Source: Lysobacterales bacterium
GTDB lineage: Bacteria > Pseudomonadota > Gammaproteobacteria > Xanthomonadales > Marinicellaceae
Length of the DNA stretch: 42,644 nucleotides
Direction: 5' to 3'
NCBI GenBank assembly: GCA_020442725.1
Contig: JAGRJO010000001.1
Location: 1 to 42,644 of the forward strand
Shown here: positions 1-8,429 of the stretch, piece after piece
How positions within the stretch are numbered: the stretch's first letter is position 1
How the letters are laid out: each line of letters begins with the position of its first letter
Notes under the pieces: model-generated
What the model saw: the letters and a program-made list of their open reading frames with translations, nothing else
The model's database searches: none
What the model was told of the DNA's origin: nothing
Position numbers and translations under genes: made by a program

Positions 1-2188
1 TTTTTAACAATTCGACATCAAATCCGGAAAGTTCAATTTCAATCGGATTGCTTAGCTCGAAATATTCACCGGCTTGTAATTCTGCACTCAGTCCGGGATG
101 TTGTTCCAGAATTTGCAAAACCTGACTTTCTATGTTTGACTTATTGCTGTTTGCAGATGTTCGTATCAATAATTGCCCGGTATTCTCTCCGGCTGATAAT
201 GCCGACACATCGAGTTTTGAACCCTCACCACCAATTCCATAAACAAATTCGACCGATTCGATGTTGTTTATTTTTTCACTCAGTAATTGGACTGTTTCGT
301 CAGTTCTTTCAATGACTTCGCCCTCAGCCAATTTAAAGTTGATTCTGATGGTATTGGCATCCAAATCCGGAATCAAATTCATTCCCAATCTTGGAATAAT
401 CATAATCGTCAAGAGGAAAACAGTTAAGGTAACAGACAAAACAAGGGCTTTATGTTTCAGACTCCAAGGTAATAACTTATGATAAATTGAAGCAATAGCA
501 TTAAAAACTGTGTTAATTAATTTTGATGCCGGCAGGAAGAAGTAGTGCAATCCTTTGGAAATTAGTACCAGTAAGCCCTTAATTAAACTCACTAAATCTC
601 CAACTAAAACATTAAATAAAAACTTTCTATCTTTTCTTAAATAGTAGCCTAATTGGGTTTTCGGTTGATACTCTTTTTCATCAATTTCCATGCTGTAGGT
701 TTTCTTTGTACCTAAGCTCATCAGCATAGGAACTAAAGTCAAGGCAATGAACAACGAGACAATCAATGTAAAAGTCACCGTTAACGCCTGATCTTTAAAC
801 AACTGCCCGGCAATTCCCTTTACAAAAACCAAAGGCAGGAAAACAGCGACGGTTGTTAAAGTGGAAGCAACAATGGCACTTCCAACTTCGACCGTGCCTT
901 TTTGCACTGCTTCAAGTTTGCCTTCACCCTGATTTCGTTTGGATGCAATGTTTTCCAACACTACAATTCCATTATCTACCAACAAACCGATGGCAAGTGC
1001 GATTCCTCCCAGTGACATGATATTGAATGAAATCCCTGCCTGATACATGAGGAAGAACCCGGCAATCACAGAAACCGGAATTAATGTCGAAATAACGACT
1101 GTTGCTGAAAACTCCTGCAAGAACAAATAAATAATCAGAACCGCCAAAACACCTCCAATGATTGCCGATGTCACAACATTGCCAATCGCATCGGAGATAA
1201 ACACCGATTGGTCATTGATAATTGCAATTGATGAGTCCGCCGGCAAACTTTTCTCAAGTTCCTTGAGCTTTAGTTTTACATTATCTGCAACTTCAACGGT
1301 ATTGGCATCACCTTCTTTGTAAATTGCCACTTCGATGGCTTCTTTACCATCCAGACGATTGATGGAATCTCTGTCTTTATGATGTTTACTAACTTTTGCG
1401 ACATCTTTTAGTTTAACCGGCTTATTGTCCCTGATTGTGACAACAATCTCTTGAATCGACTCGACGTTTTCAAACTGATTGACGGTTCTTACCAGATAAA
1501 GTTGCGTTCCTTGTTTGATTGCACCACCTGAAAGGTTGATGTTTTCTTGTTTTAAACGGTTGGAAATATCATTGATGGATATTCCAAGTTGAGCTAATTT
1601 ATATTGATCGGGTTCAACCTGAACCTCTTGCTCCAGCCCTCCGCTGACTTTCACTGCCGCAACGCCTTTAACCGGTTCCAGTTTCTTTTTGAATAACTGT
1701 TCAGTCAAAGTTCTCAAGTCCTGCAAACTTTCCATTGAACTGTTCTCAGCAGAGAAAGTTAAGGCAATTTGCATAATCGGAGCTGTTGATGGGTTGAATC
1801 GTAATAAATAAGGCGACTCTGCATCCAAAGGCAAGCGCACAGAGTCAATTCGGTCCCGTATTTCATAAGCAGCTTGTTTGATATCTGCATCCCAACCTAG
1901 TTCGAGTTTGACATCCGAACGACCGGTTGTAGAAACCGAATAAATCCGTGATAAACCTTTGACCACACCAACTGACTCTTCAACAGGCTTAGTGATTAGC
2001 AATTCTATTTCCTCAGGACCGGCATTTTCATAGTTTGTTCTCACAGTAAATGTCGGATATTCCAAATCCGGCAAAAGTGTCAACGGCATTTCTTTAACAG
2101 CAATGCTTCCGAAAAGAATCAATGTCAATGCCAGCATCAGGACGGTGACCCGTCGGTTTGTGGCAAATTTTATAAGCGCGGAAATCAT
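1..2188 (-). CDS. RND efflux permease, HAE1/AcrB-like (3' part outside window)
   Basis: This is an inner-membrane proton-driven efflux permease of the RND superfamily, seen here as about 729 N-terminal residues before the window edge. The start MISALIKFATNRRVTVLML gives the cytoplasmic tail and TM1. A large periplasmic loop follows, then the TM2-TM6 block with IALAIGLLVDNGIVVLENI as the TM4 proton-relay motif. In AcrB this position is Asp-Asp; here it is Asp-Asn. The second half begins with another TM and a periplasmic loop (PDLDANTIRINFKL). The ATG lies one base after the TAA of the adaptor gene, so the two are an operon and probably translationally coupled. Family membership is clear. The substrate cannot be read from sequence, and no TolC-type channel gene is adjacent in the window. 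Confidence 0.93.
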   Translation of the reverse strand, partial: MISALIKFATNRRVTVLMLALTLILFGSIAVKEMPLTLLPDLEYPTFTVRTNYENAGPEEIELLITKPVEESVGVVKGLSRIYSVSTTGRSDVKLELGWDADIKQAAYEIRDRIDSVRLPLDAESPYLLRFNPSTAPIMQIALTFSAENSSMESLQDLRTLTEQLFKKKLEPVKGVAAVKVSGGLEQEVQVEPDQYKLAQLGISINDISNRLKQENINLSGGAIKQGTQLYLVRTVNQFENVESIQEIVVTIRDNKPVKLKDVAKVSKHHKDRDSINRLDGKEAIEVAIYKEGDANTVEVADNVKLKLKELEKSLPADSSIAIINDQSVFISDAIGNVVTSAIIGGVLAVLIIYLFLQEFSATVVISTLIPVSVIAGFFLMYQAGISFNIMSLGGIALAIGLLVDNGIVVLENIASKRNQGEGKLEAVQKGTVEVGSAIVASTLTTVAVFLPLVFVKGIAGQLFKDQALTVTFTLIVSLFIALTLVPMLMSLGTKKTYSMEIDEKEYQPKTQLGYYLRKDRKFLFNVLVGDLVSLIKGLLVLISKGLHYFFLPASKLINTVFNAIASIYHKLLPWSLKHKALVLSVTLTVFLLTIMIIPRLGMNLIPDLDANTIRINFKLAEGEVIERTDETVQLLSEKINNIESVEFVYGIGGEGSKLDVSALSAGENTGQLLIRTSANSNKSNIESQVLQILEQHPGLSAELQAGEYFELSNPIEIELSGFDVELLK

Positions 2189-2189
2189 A

Positions 2190-3302
2190 TTATTCTACAA
2201 CTTCAACCAATGATTCTTCAGAAATATTGTTCTTACCTGTTGTCACAACCTTTTGCCCGATCTCTAAATCAGATAAAACTTCAATGCTGTCATCCATCTC
2301 ATATCCAGTTTCAATCACTACTTTGGAAACAGTTTTATCATCGTTAATGACATAAACATAATTGTCTTTATCTTCGCGAATCACTGCGTCTTTACTGACC
2401 AGAACTGCATTATCATGTTTATCCAGAATAATCTGTGTTTTGCCAAACAAACCCGGACGAAGTTTTTCCAAGTCGGTATTATTGATTTCTATCGTCACAC
2501 GAAATGTTCCTGTCGAGCTGTCAACCACCGGATCAATTCTCAGAATTTTCCCTGAAACCACTTCTTCAATTCCGGCAAAGTTAATTCTCGCTTCGAGTCC
2601 ATTACGCATTTGTGTCCATTTGCTTTCCGGAATATTAACAATGGCCTGAATCGACTCAAAGTTAACAATTTCAAAAACTTCACTGTGTTGCGGAATTAAA
2701 TTGCCTTTTTTGATGTTTCTTTTGGTGATTAATCCTGAAATCGGAGCCTGTACCTTGGTAAATTCCAAATCCAGTCGTGCTTCATCCAGTTTGGTTTTCA
2801 GAGCTTTGGTTTCAAATTTGAGATTATCCACTTGCTCTTGATTTGCTAAACCTTTGCCAATCAGTGCTTTAGCTCTTTCGTAATTATTCAAAGATTTTTG
2901 ATAATTGGCTTCTGCACTTTTGAATTGGAGTTCTTGAACATCTGACTCTAAAACAGCTAAGACATCACCCTCACTGACTTTATCTCCAACCTCAACATTA
3001 ATATCCAAAACGATTCCACTGGCTTTTGAAGTGACAGCTGATTCCAAATCAGCTTCAAGAATCGTGGTGGTGTTGAAAATTGAAATAGCTTCACCTGTAT
3101 AAACTTGAGAGGCTTCAACATTGATTGCATTTTTTTCAGGTGTATTATCATCCTTGTTTCCCCATTTGCCTTTTTGGGAATCTTTATTACCACTCTGGGA
3201 TGCGTTATTTCCTGTTGTGTTTTTTGCATCCACAGGTTGACCAGATTTATCACCGCATGAGACCAAAAGTGTAATACACACTAGTAAAATTATTTTTTTC
3301 AT
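2190..3302 (-). CDS. RND efflux periplasmic adaptor (HlyD/MFP family), lipoprotein
   Basis: This is the membrane-fusion protein that links an RND permease to an outer-membrane channel; 370 aa is normal for the family. MKKIILLVCITLLVSCG is a lipoprotein signal with lipobox LVSC, so it is expected to be anchored by a lipidated Cys. A low-complexity Asn/Lys/Gly/Ser linker follows. Next come the split biotinyl-lipoyl domain (ILDINVEVGDKVSEGDVLAVLES and APISGLITKRNIKKGNLIP), an alpha-helical hairpin between them, a beta-barrel and the membrane-proximal domain. I chose the ATG at 3302, which starts the signal peptide cleanly. A TTG nine bases upstream would add three residues and has AAAGG only 3 nt before it. 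The permease gene follows after one base. The substrate is unknown. Confidence 0.93.
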   Translation of the reverse strand: MKKIILLVCITLLVSCGDKSGQPVDAKNTTGNNASQSGNKDSQKGKWGNKDDNTPEKNAINVEASQVYTGEAISIFNTTTILEADLESAVTSKASGIVLDINVEVGDKVSEGDVLAVLESDVQELQFKSAEANYQKSLNNYERAKALIGKGLANQEQVDNLKFETKALKTKLDEARLDLEFTKVQAPISGLITKRNIKKGNLIPQHSEVFEIVNFESIQAIVNIPESKWTQMRNGLEARINFAGIEEVVSGKILRIDPVVDSSTGTFRVTIEINNTDLEKLRPGLFGKTQIILDKHDNAVLVSKDAVIREDKDNYVYVINDDKTVSKVVIETGYEMDDSIEVLSDLEIGQKVVTTGKNNISEESLVEVVE

Positions 3303-3342
3303 TGATTGCAAGAGCCTTTAATTTTTCTGAATTAACATCGGA

Positions 3343-3371
3343 ATTCTAGCTTTAATAAAGGTTTTAACCAA
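3343..3371 (-). promoter_or_regulatory. Possible sigma-70 promoter of the adaptor-permease operon
   Basis: On the minus strand TTGGTT (3371-3366) and TAGAAT (3348-3343) are separated by 17 bases, about 40 bases upstream of the adaptor ATG. The match to the -35 consensus is partial, so this is only a plausible assignment. Confidence 0.35.
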
Positions 3372-3415
3372 TAGGCAATAAGTCATTTTTTTGAATAATA
3401 CAGACAATCAATGAG

Positions 3416-3433
3416 TTTTGACCTCTGTCAAAA
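3416..3433. promoter_or_regulatory. FNR/ANR/DNR-like inverted repeat
   Basis: The sequence TTTTGAC-CTCT-GTCAAAA is a perfect 7-bp inverted repeat with a 4-bp spacer. Its core TTGAC-N4-GTCAA resembles the TTGAT-N4-GTCAA box bound by ANR/DNR/FNR regulators in Pseudomonas and relatives. Its centre lies about 64 bases before the start expected for the promoter at 3456-3482, which is near class I activator distances. The gene it precedes encodes an ODP-type diiron protein, which suits oxygen or NO control. The regulator itself is not in the window. Confidence 0.4.
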
Positions 3434-3455
3434 TAAATTTAAAGTCTATAGAATC

Positions 3456-3482
3456 TTGCAAAAAACAGACTTTGTTTATAAT
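3456..3482 (+). promoter_or_regulatory. Probable sigma-70 promoter of the ODP-family gene
   Basis: TTGCAA (3456-3461) and TATAAT (3477-3482) are separated by 15 bases; shifting the -35 one base left gives 16. The -10 is a perfect consensus. It lies 46 bases before the ATG at 3528. Confidence 0.5.
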
Positions 3483-3527
3483 ATACTTAACGATACACAA
3501 TTTTGTTAATAATAAAAAGAAGAAACA

Positions 3528-4319
3528 ATGCAGCATTCTAAACCCATTACTTTGTACAAAGATAATAGTCATTCTTTTCTGATGTTTCCTGATCTGGTAA
3601 CAGGTCACGGTGTTCAGGCTAACCAATTCATGATTGTAGATAATGGCAAAACCATGTTATTAGATCCGGGCGGGGATTTAACTTACATGCCTTTGACAAT
3701 TTCAGTTGGTCAGTTTATGAAAACCAAAGAGTTGAATTATATTTTTGCATCGCATCAAGACCCGGATATTATTGCTTCAATTGATCGCTGGCTGCTCCAT
3801 ACTGAATGTAAAGTCATTATTTCCAAATTATGGGGACGTTTTTTACCTCATTTGGTTTCAACTTTCATGGACAAAAGTGGTGCTGATATTGCCAAACGCA
3901 TTATTGAGATTCCTGATCCCGGTCGCAGAATGACTTTCGGGAATAATGAATTAGTATTTCTACCGGCTCATTTTTTACACTCTGTGGGCAATATTCAAGT
4001 TTATGATCCGGTTAGTAAAATTCTTTTCACCGGAGATGTTGGTGCCTCTCTTGTGGATATGACTGACTCTGTCTATGTTGAAGATTTTGAGGCTCATTTG
4101 CCATCCATGCAAGGATTTCACGAGCGTTATATGGTTTCCGGCAAGGTCACCGCTTTCTGGGTCGAAATGGTGCGCGAACTTGATGTTGAAATGATTGTCC
4201 CTCAACATGGCAAAGTTTTTAAAGGGAAAGAAATGATTGAAAAATTTTATGATTGGTTCTCCAAGTTGGAGTGTGGTGTTGATTTGCTGCGCCGCAGAGA
4301 TTATCAAATTCCTGAATAA
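3528..4319 (+). CDS. MBL-fold diiron protein, ODP (oxygen-binding) family
   Basis: This single-domain 263-aa metallo-beta-lactamase-fold protein has the metal ligand set of flavodiiron proteins but no flavodoxin domain. Visible ligands are H76-Q-D78-P-D80, an H148/H151 region (PAHFLHS), D170 in LFTGDVG and H227 in VPQHGKV. The His-x-Asp-Pro-Asp variant is typical of the ODP group, whose members bind or sense oxygen and are often linked to chemotaxis or cyclic-di-GMP proteins. No signal peptide is present, so it is cytoplasmic. A purine-rich AAGAAG stretch precedes the ATG. It is monocistronic, between a divergent efflux operon and a convergent lipase gene. A sensor role is family-based inference. 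Oxidase or NO reductase activity would need an electron-donor partner not seen here. Confidence 0.85.
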   Translation: MQHSKPITLYKDNSHSFLMFPDLVTGHGVQANQFMIVDNGKTMLLDPGGDLTYMPLTISVGQFMKTKELNYIFASHQDPDIIASIDRWLLHTECKVIISKLWGRFLPHLVSTFMDKSGADIAKRIIEIPDPGRRMTFGNNELVFLPAHFLHSVGNIQVYDPVSKILFTGDVGASLVDMTDSVYVEDFEAHLPSMQGFHERYMVSGKVTAFWVEMVRELDVEMIVPQHGKVFKGKEMIEKFYDWFSKLECGVDLLRRRDYQIPE

Positions 4320-4341
4320 TCCGTTTCAATTCAACCAAATC

Positions 4342-4372
4342 AAAAAAAGCTGATAATAATTCAGCTTTTTTT
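4342..4372. terminator. Bidirectional intrinsic terminator
   Basis: A perfect 12-bp stem (AAAAAAAGCTGA paired with TCAGCTTTTTTT) has a 7-base loop TAATAAT. The A- and T-runs are part of the arms, so it can terminate in both directions. It lies between the convergent ODP gene (ending 4319) and patatin gene (ending 4397). Confidence 0.85.
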
Positions 4373-4396
4373 GTATGAGGAATTATTTATAGAAAT

Positions 4397-5608
4397 CTAA
4401 TGATTAATTGCCCTGGAGAGTTTATTTAATGTCTCGTCCAGTCTTAGCATCACTCGAGAGTTAGCCATTTTTTCCTGATTGAGAAAATCCTTCATCTGGC
4501 GTTTACGAGAATATAAATTGGTTTCGTTAATTGTATACGAATGGCGTTCCAATATCGGTTGAATATCCTTTATCTGCTCTCGGATTTGTCTGCGGGTTTG
4601 CTGATAAGCATACTCACACAATTTGTCTCTGTTGGAATAACTAAACAAATTGGTACTAAACAACATTTCATCATCTTTATAAGGTTCAATCAAAATGATA
4701 TCAGCCTTGGGATATTGAGTGTGATACTTATCAAGACCTGATTTCAACCGAGATTGGACTATTGACCTGAACGTCTGAGATAAAACCAACGGTAAACCAC
4801 CTTTGAGAAGTTTTGACTTCTGATGCAATCGTTGTTTGCTGGCAAATGGAACTATTGGATTCACTGCAAATAACAGATGAACATTCTGATTCAAAGCTGC
4901 AGATGCATTCATTGTTCGTCTCAAAGCACCATCCACATAAAATCGCCCTTTAATATTAACCGGCTCATATAAACCAGGTAATGCAGAAGATGCCTGAACC
5001 GCTTTTGAAATCGGCACATCTGAGTTTTCATCGGTACTGAATGTAGCGATTTTTCCGGTATTGATGTCACAGGCAACAATATACAGTTTGTGTTTCAGTT
5101 TGCGAAAATCATTGGTGCAGTGTTTAGTGGTTAGTATCTTACTGAGAAACTTCTCAAGACTGGAGTTATCAAACACTCCGTTGGGAAGAATAGTTCCCAA
5201 TTTCTCCAAAACATCAACCACACTAGTTTTGAAAGGGTTTTTCAGCCAAGACAAAATTGCCTCAGATGTTACAAACGGGCTTGTCGATAATTTCTTGATG
5301 AACTGTTTATACGCCGGGCGTAAAAAATGATCAGGGTTAAACGGTGTCTCAGCGTTTTTATTGTATGCAAAGATATTGGCAATTTCTTCAGTACTGATTC
5401 CATTAGCCAAAGCTGATACTAAAAATGCACCGGATGAAACACCAACATAAACATCCAGGTTGTTGAGATTGAGTGCATTGACGCTATCTTTTAATGCACA
5501 TAATGCACCCAATTCATAAAAACCACCCAAAGGTCCGCCACCGGCAAGTGCCAGGCCGGACTTCAGGTTGCTTTTAACAGGCTTGGAAGCCCTCTTAATT
5601 GTTATCAT
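4397..5608 (-). CDS. Patatin-like phospholipase family protein
   Basis: This 403-aa protein has the patatin Ser-Asp dyad architecture. The oxyanion-hole loop is AGGGPLGG (residues 22-29). The nucleophile elbow GVSSG (56-60) has Ser58. The catalytic Asp lies in the later motif YVDGALRR, a DGA variant of the usual DG[GA]. The family hydrolyses phospholipids or acylglycerols. There is no N-terminal signal peptide, only a basic leader, so it is probably cytoplasmic or membrane-associated. The C-terminal third is helical and basic (RKRQMKDFLNQEK). The ATG is preceded by AAGGG. It starts 18 bases after the GAPDH stop and is probably co-transcribed with it. The substrate is unknown. Confidence 0.88.
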   Translation of the reverse strand: MITIKRASKPVKSNLKSGLALAGGGPLGGFYELGALCALKDSVNALNLNNLDVYVGVSSGAFLVSALANGISTEEIANIFAYNKNAETPFNPDHFLRPAYKQFIKKLSTSPFVTSEAILSWLKNPFKTSVVDVLEKLGTILPNGVFDNSSLEKFLSKILTTKHCTNDFRKLKHKLYIVACDINTGKIATFSTDENSDVPISKAVQASSALPGLYEPVNIKGRFYVDGALRRTMNASAALNQNVHLLFAVNPIVPFASKQRLHQKSKLLKGGLPLVLSQTFRSIVQSRLKSGLDKYHTQYPKADIILIEPYKDDEMLFSTNLFSYSNRDKLCEYAYQQTRRQIREQIKDIQPILERHSYTINETNLYSRKRQMKDFLNQEKMANSRVMLRLDETLNKLSRAINH

Positions 5609-5626
5609 AACGCCCTTTTTGTTATT

Positions 5627-7087
5627 TTATCTTCTTTTTGGATAAGATGGCCAATTCACGCCGGCAAATTTTTCCAGACATCTGACAACCTGACATGAGT
5701 AGCCAAACTCATTATCATACCAGCAGTAGACCACAATATTTTTACCATTACAGATTGTTGCAGTTGAGTCTATGATACATGCTTCTCTGGTTCCGATAAA
5801 GTCCGATGATACAACTTCAGTCGAATTTGTGTAACCAATTTGTTGTTGGAGTCTGGAGTGCAGTGCTTTATATCTCAAAAACTCTTTCAACTCCTGCAAG
5901 TTTGTTTCTTTTTCAAGACGAATTTTTAAGATTGCCATAGAAACATCAGGAGTTGGCACACGGATTGCATTTCCTGTGAGTTTTCCTTCCAATTCCGGTA
6001 GAACTTTCGCAACTGCTTTTGCTGCCCCGGTTGACGTTAGAACCATATTTAAAGCAGCGCTTCTTCCTCTTCTGTCACCTTTGTGAAAGTTATCAATTAA
6101 GTTTTGGTCATTCGTATAAGCGTGAACAGTTTCCACATGACCATTTTCAATGCCGTATTCATCATTCAAACATTTCAAAACAGGAACAATTGCATTGGTG
6201 GTGCAAGAAGCCGCACAAATAATTTGATGGTCCGGTTTGATATCATCCTGATTCACACCATAAACAATATTCGGTATATCATCTTTTGCCGGAGCCGTCA
6301 GTAACACTTTGGAAACCCCGGGGCGAAGATGCTCGCTCAATCCGGCTTTATCTTTCCACACACCCGTGTTATCAACGACAATCGCATTGTTTATACCATA
6401 CTCAGTGTAATCAATTTCAGATGGCGAGTTTGCGTAAATAATCTTAACTTCATTTCCGTTTATGATTAACTTGTTCTGAGATGCCAAAACACGAATTGTA
6501 CCGTCAAAACTTTTATGAACGGAATCTTTACGCAATAGCGAAGCCCTTTTTTCAATATCATTGACATGTTTTGAGTCTCTGAGAACAATTGCTTTCAACA
6601 CCAAAACATCACCACCACCGGTTTTATCAACCAGCAAACGGGCAACTAAACGACCAATACGTCCGAATCCGTATAAAACAACATCTTGTGGCTCTGGAAT
6701 TGGTTTAGTTTCTGAACCAATTAAATCGGCAAGCTCTCTCTTCACATACTCAAAAACGTCTTCATTATTTCCATCTTGTAAGTATTGATAAACCATCTTA
6801 CCAACATCAACATGTGCCGGTCCAAGAGTCAGTTCTGAAATGGCTTTTACAAATGGAAAAGTCTCGAACAAGCTTAATTCATTACCTTCAACCTGACGCA
6901 CATATCTGTGTGCTTTCATGATATCCGTCACTTTTTGGTTGATTAGTCTTTTGCCATACATATAAAGTGATACATTGTTTCTTCTGTATAACCGACCGAT
7001 GAGAGGAATCATTTTTTCTGCTAATGCTTCTCTTTCTTTCCAGTCTTTGAAAAACTCTTCGGGGACAGGTCTATTTTCTTCGCTCAT
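5627..7087 (-). CDS. Glyceraldehyde-3-phosphate dehydrogenase, long form with N-terminal extension
   Basis: This enzyme would oxidise glyceraldehyde 3-phosphate to 1,3-bisphosphoglycerate with NAD(P), or run the reverse. At 486 aa it is about 150 residues longer than classical GapA. Residues 1-130 form a helical extension absent from GapA. The Rossmann motif GFGRIG is at 140-145. The catalytic centre has Cys295 in CAASCTTNA and His322 in VETVHAYTND, and the C-terminal YDNEFGYS motif is intact. Similar long forms occur in marine gammaproteobacteria and Bacteroidetes. I chose the ATG at 7087 because GGAG lies 5 bases upstream. An in-frame TTG at 7126 would add 13 residues without that support. 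The patatin gene follows in the same operon. Whether it works in glycolysis or gluconeogenesis cannot be told from sequence. Confidence 0.92.
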   Translation of the reverse strand: MSEENRPVPEEFFKDWKEREALAEKMIPLIGRLYRRNNVSLYMYGKRLINQKVTDIMKAHRYVRQVEGNELSLFETFPFVKAISELTLGPAHVDVGKMVYQYLQDGNNEDVFEYVKRELADLIGSETKPIPEPQDVVLYGFGRIGRLVARLLVDKTGGGDVLVLKAIVLRDSKHVNDIEKRASLLRKDSVHKSFDGTIRVLASQNKLIINGNEVKIIYANSPSEIDYTEYGINNAIVVDNTGVWKDKAGLSEHLRPGVSKVLLTAPAKDDIPNIVYGVNQDDIKPDHQIICAASCTTNAIVPVLKCLNDEYGIENGHVETVHAYTNDQNLIDNFHKGDRRGRSAALNMVLTSTGAAKAVAKVLPELEGKLTGNAIRVPTPDVSMAILKIRLEKETNLQELKEFLRYKALHSRLQQQIGYTNSTEVVSSDFIGTREACIIDSTATICNGKNIVVYCWYDNEFGYSCQVVRCLEKFAGVNWPSYPKRR

Positions 7088-7341
7088 AACAACTCCGGTG
7101 ATTTTCTGATTTAATTGATATACCAATTACTATTTTGAATAACCCGTGTATATTACATATTTTTACAGTTTCATTAAAGTTATATTCCGGTATTTGAGAA
7201 ATAAAGCAACTTATATTAGCAATTTCTAATAGAGCACTAAAAGCGAAATAGATAATTGTAATTAGGATGTTTTTTAGGTAAAGTAATAGCTTCGTTATCT
7301 GTTGCTACAGAAAACTGAACTATCTCACAGCGGAGACACTG

Positions 7342-7986
7342 ATGATAAAAGTTATTTTAGTTGACGACCACGAAATTGTCCGTACCGGATTGAAAATGAT
7401 TATTGACAAAATGTTCGGCATATCCATTATTGCCGAAGCAAGTAATGGTCAAGAAGCTGTCGATTTGGTATCCAAACACAGACCCAATGTTGTCCTGATG
7501 GATGTCAACATGCCAATACTGAGTGGAATTGAAGCCACTCGACGAATTTCACATCTTTATCCTGATTCAAAGGTTATAATACTCACCGTTCATGCCGAAA
7601 ACCCTTTCCCGGCTCAGTTGCTCGAGGCCGGTGCCAGTGGTTATTTAACCAAAGGGTGTGCTGCCGAAGAACTGGAAAAGGCAATAAAGTTTGTAGCTGA
7701 AAAAGGGAGATACATTGGTGCTGATATTGCTCAGCAAATGGCTCTGTCTATGATGCCCGGAGGCGAATCTTCACCATTTGATGATTTATCAACTCGCGAA
7801 ATGGAAGTGATGATGCTACTGGCACAAGGTAAGAAACCCAAAGAAATTGGTGATACCATTTTCCTCAGCCCTAAAACAATTGCCACATACAAATACAGAA
7901 TTTTAGAAAAATTAGGATTGACAAATGTTATTGAGCTCGCCCATTTGGCAATTCGACACGGAATCATTGAAGATAACAAAAAATAA
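7342..7986 (+). CDS. uvrY: LuxR/FixJ-type response regulator, UvrY/GacA-like
   Basis: This 214-aa two-component response regulator has a receiver domain (residues 1-120) with acidic pair D8-D9, phospho-acceptor D54 in VVLMDVNMP and the conserved Lys after LTVHAENPF. A LuxR-type helix-turn-helix follows (about 145-205; LSTREMEVMMLLAQGKKPKEIG). Residue pattern and length match UvrY/GacA, which with BarA/GacS activates CsrB-type small RNAs in gammaproteobacteria. GGAG lies 7 bases before the ATG. No histidine kinase is adjacent, as is usual for uvrY. trxC follows after 11 bases, so the two are probably co-transcribed. The GacA-type assignment is likely, but other NarL-family members cannot be fully excluded. 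Confidence 0.85.
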   Translation: MIKVILVDDHEIVRTGLKMIIDKMFGISIIAEASNGQEAVDLVSKHRPNVVLMDVNMPILSGIEATRRISHLYPDSKVIILTVHAENPFPAQLLEAGASGYLTKGCAAEELEKAIKFVAEKGRYIGADIAQQMALSMMPGGESSPFDDLSTREMEVMMLLAQGKKPKEIGDTIFLSPKTIATYKYRILEKLGLTNVIELAHLAIRHGIIEDNKK

Positions 7987-7997
7987 CGAGAATATTT

Positions 7998-8423
7998 ATG
8001 AGTAAACATGTCGTTTGTCCAACATGTCTGGCTGTAAACAGAGTCCCTGACAATCGAATCCAGGATAATCCAAACTGTGGAAAATGCCATGAAGATTTAT
8101 TTTCCAACAAAGCTATCGAAGTGGACACACGAACCTTCAATAAAATCATCAGTAAAAGCAATATTCCCGTCATTGTTGATTTTTGGGCAAGCTGGTGTGG
8201 TCCTTGTCGCATGATGGCTCCGGCTTTTAACCAAGCAGCAGCTCAACTACAAGGGCAATATATTTTGCTAAAAGTGAACACCGAACAGGAACAACAACTT
8301 TCAGGACAATTCGGAATCCGCTCCATTCCGACGCTCATGGCTTTCAAAAATGGCCGTGAAGTCAATCGCATGTCCGGAGCATTGCAACTACCGCAATTGT
8401 TGCAATGGATTCATAACACCTAA
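7998..8423 (+). CDS. trxC: Thioredoxin 2 (TrxC)
   Basis: This 141-aa cytoplasmic disulfide reductase has the two-part architecture specific to TrxC. An N-terminal zinc ribbon carries C7-x2-C10 and C27-x2-C30. A thioredoxin fold follows, with active site WCGPC (C67 and C70) and the cis-Pro loop SIPTLMAF. Length is typical. TrxC reduces substrate disulfides with electrons from thioredoxin reductase and in enterobacteria belongs to the oxidative stress response. The Shine-Dalgarno is weak (ACGAGA). The stop is 6 bases before the start of the disrupted sixA-like gene, so the order regulator-trxC-sixA looks like one transcript. Confidence 0.95.
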   Translation: MSKHVVCPTCLAVNRVPDNRIQDNPNCGKCHEDLFSNKAIEVDTRTFNKIISKSNIPVIVDFWASWCGPCRMMAPAFNQAAAQLQGQYILLKVNTEQEQQLSGQFGIRSIPTLMAFKNGREVNRMSGALQLPQLLQWIHNT

Positions 8424-8429
8424 CATTTA

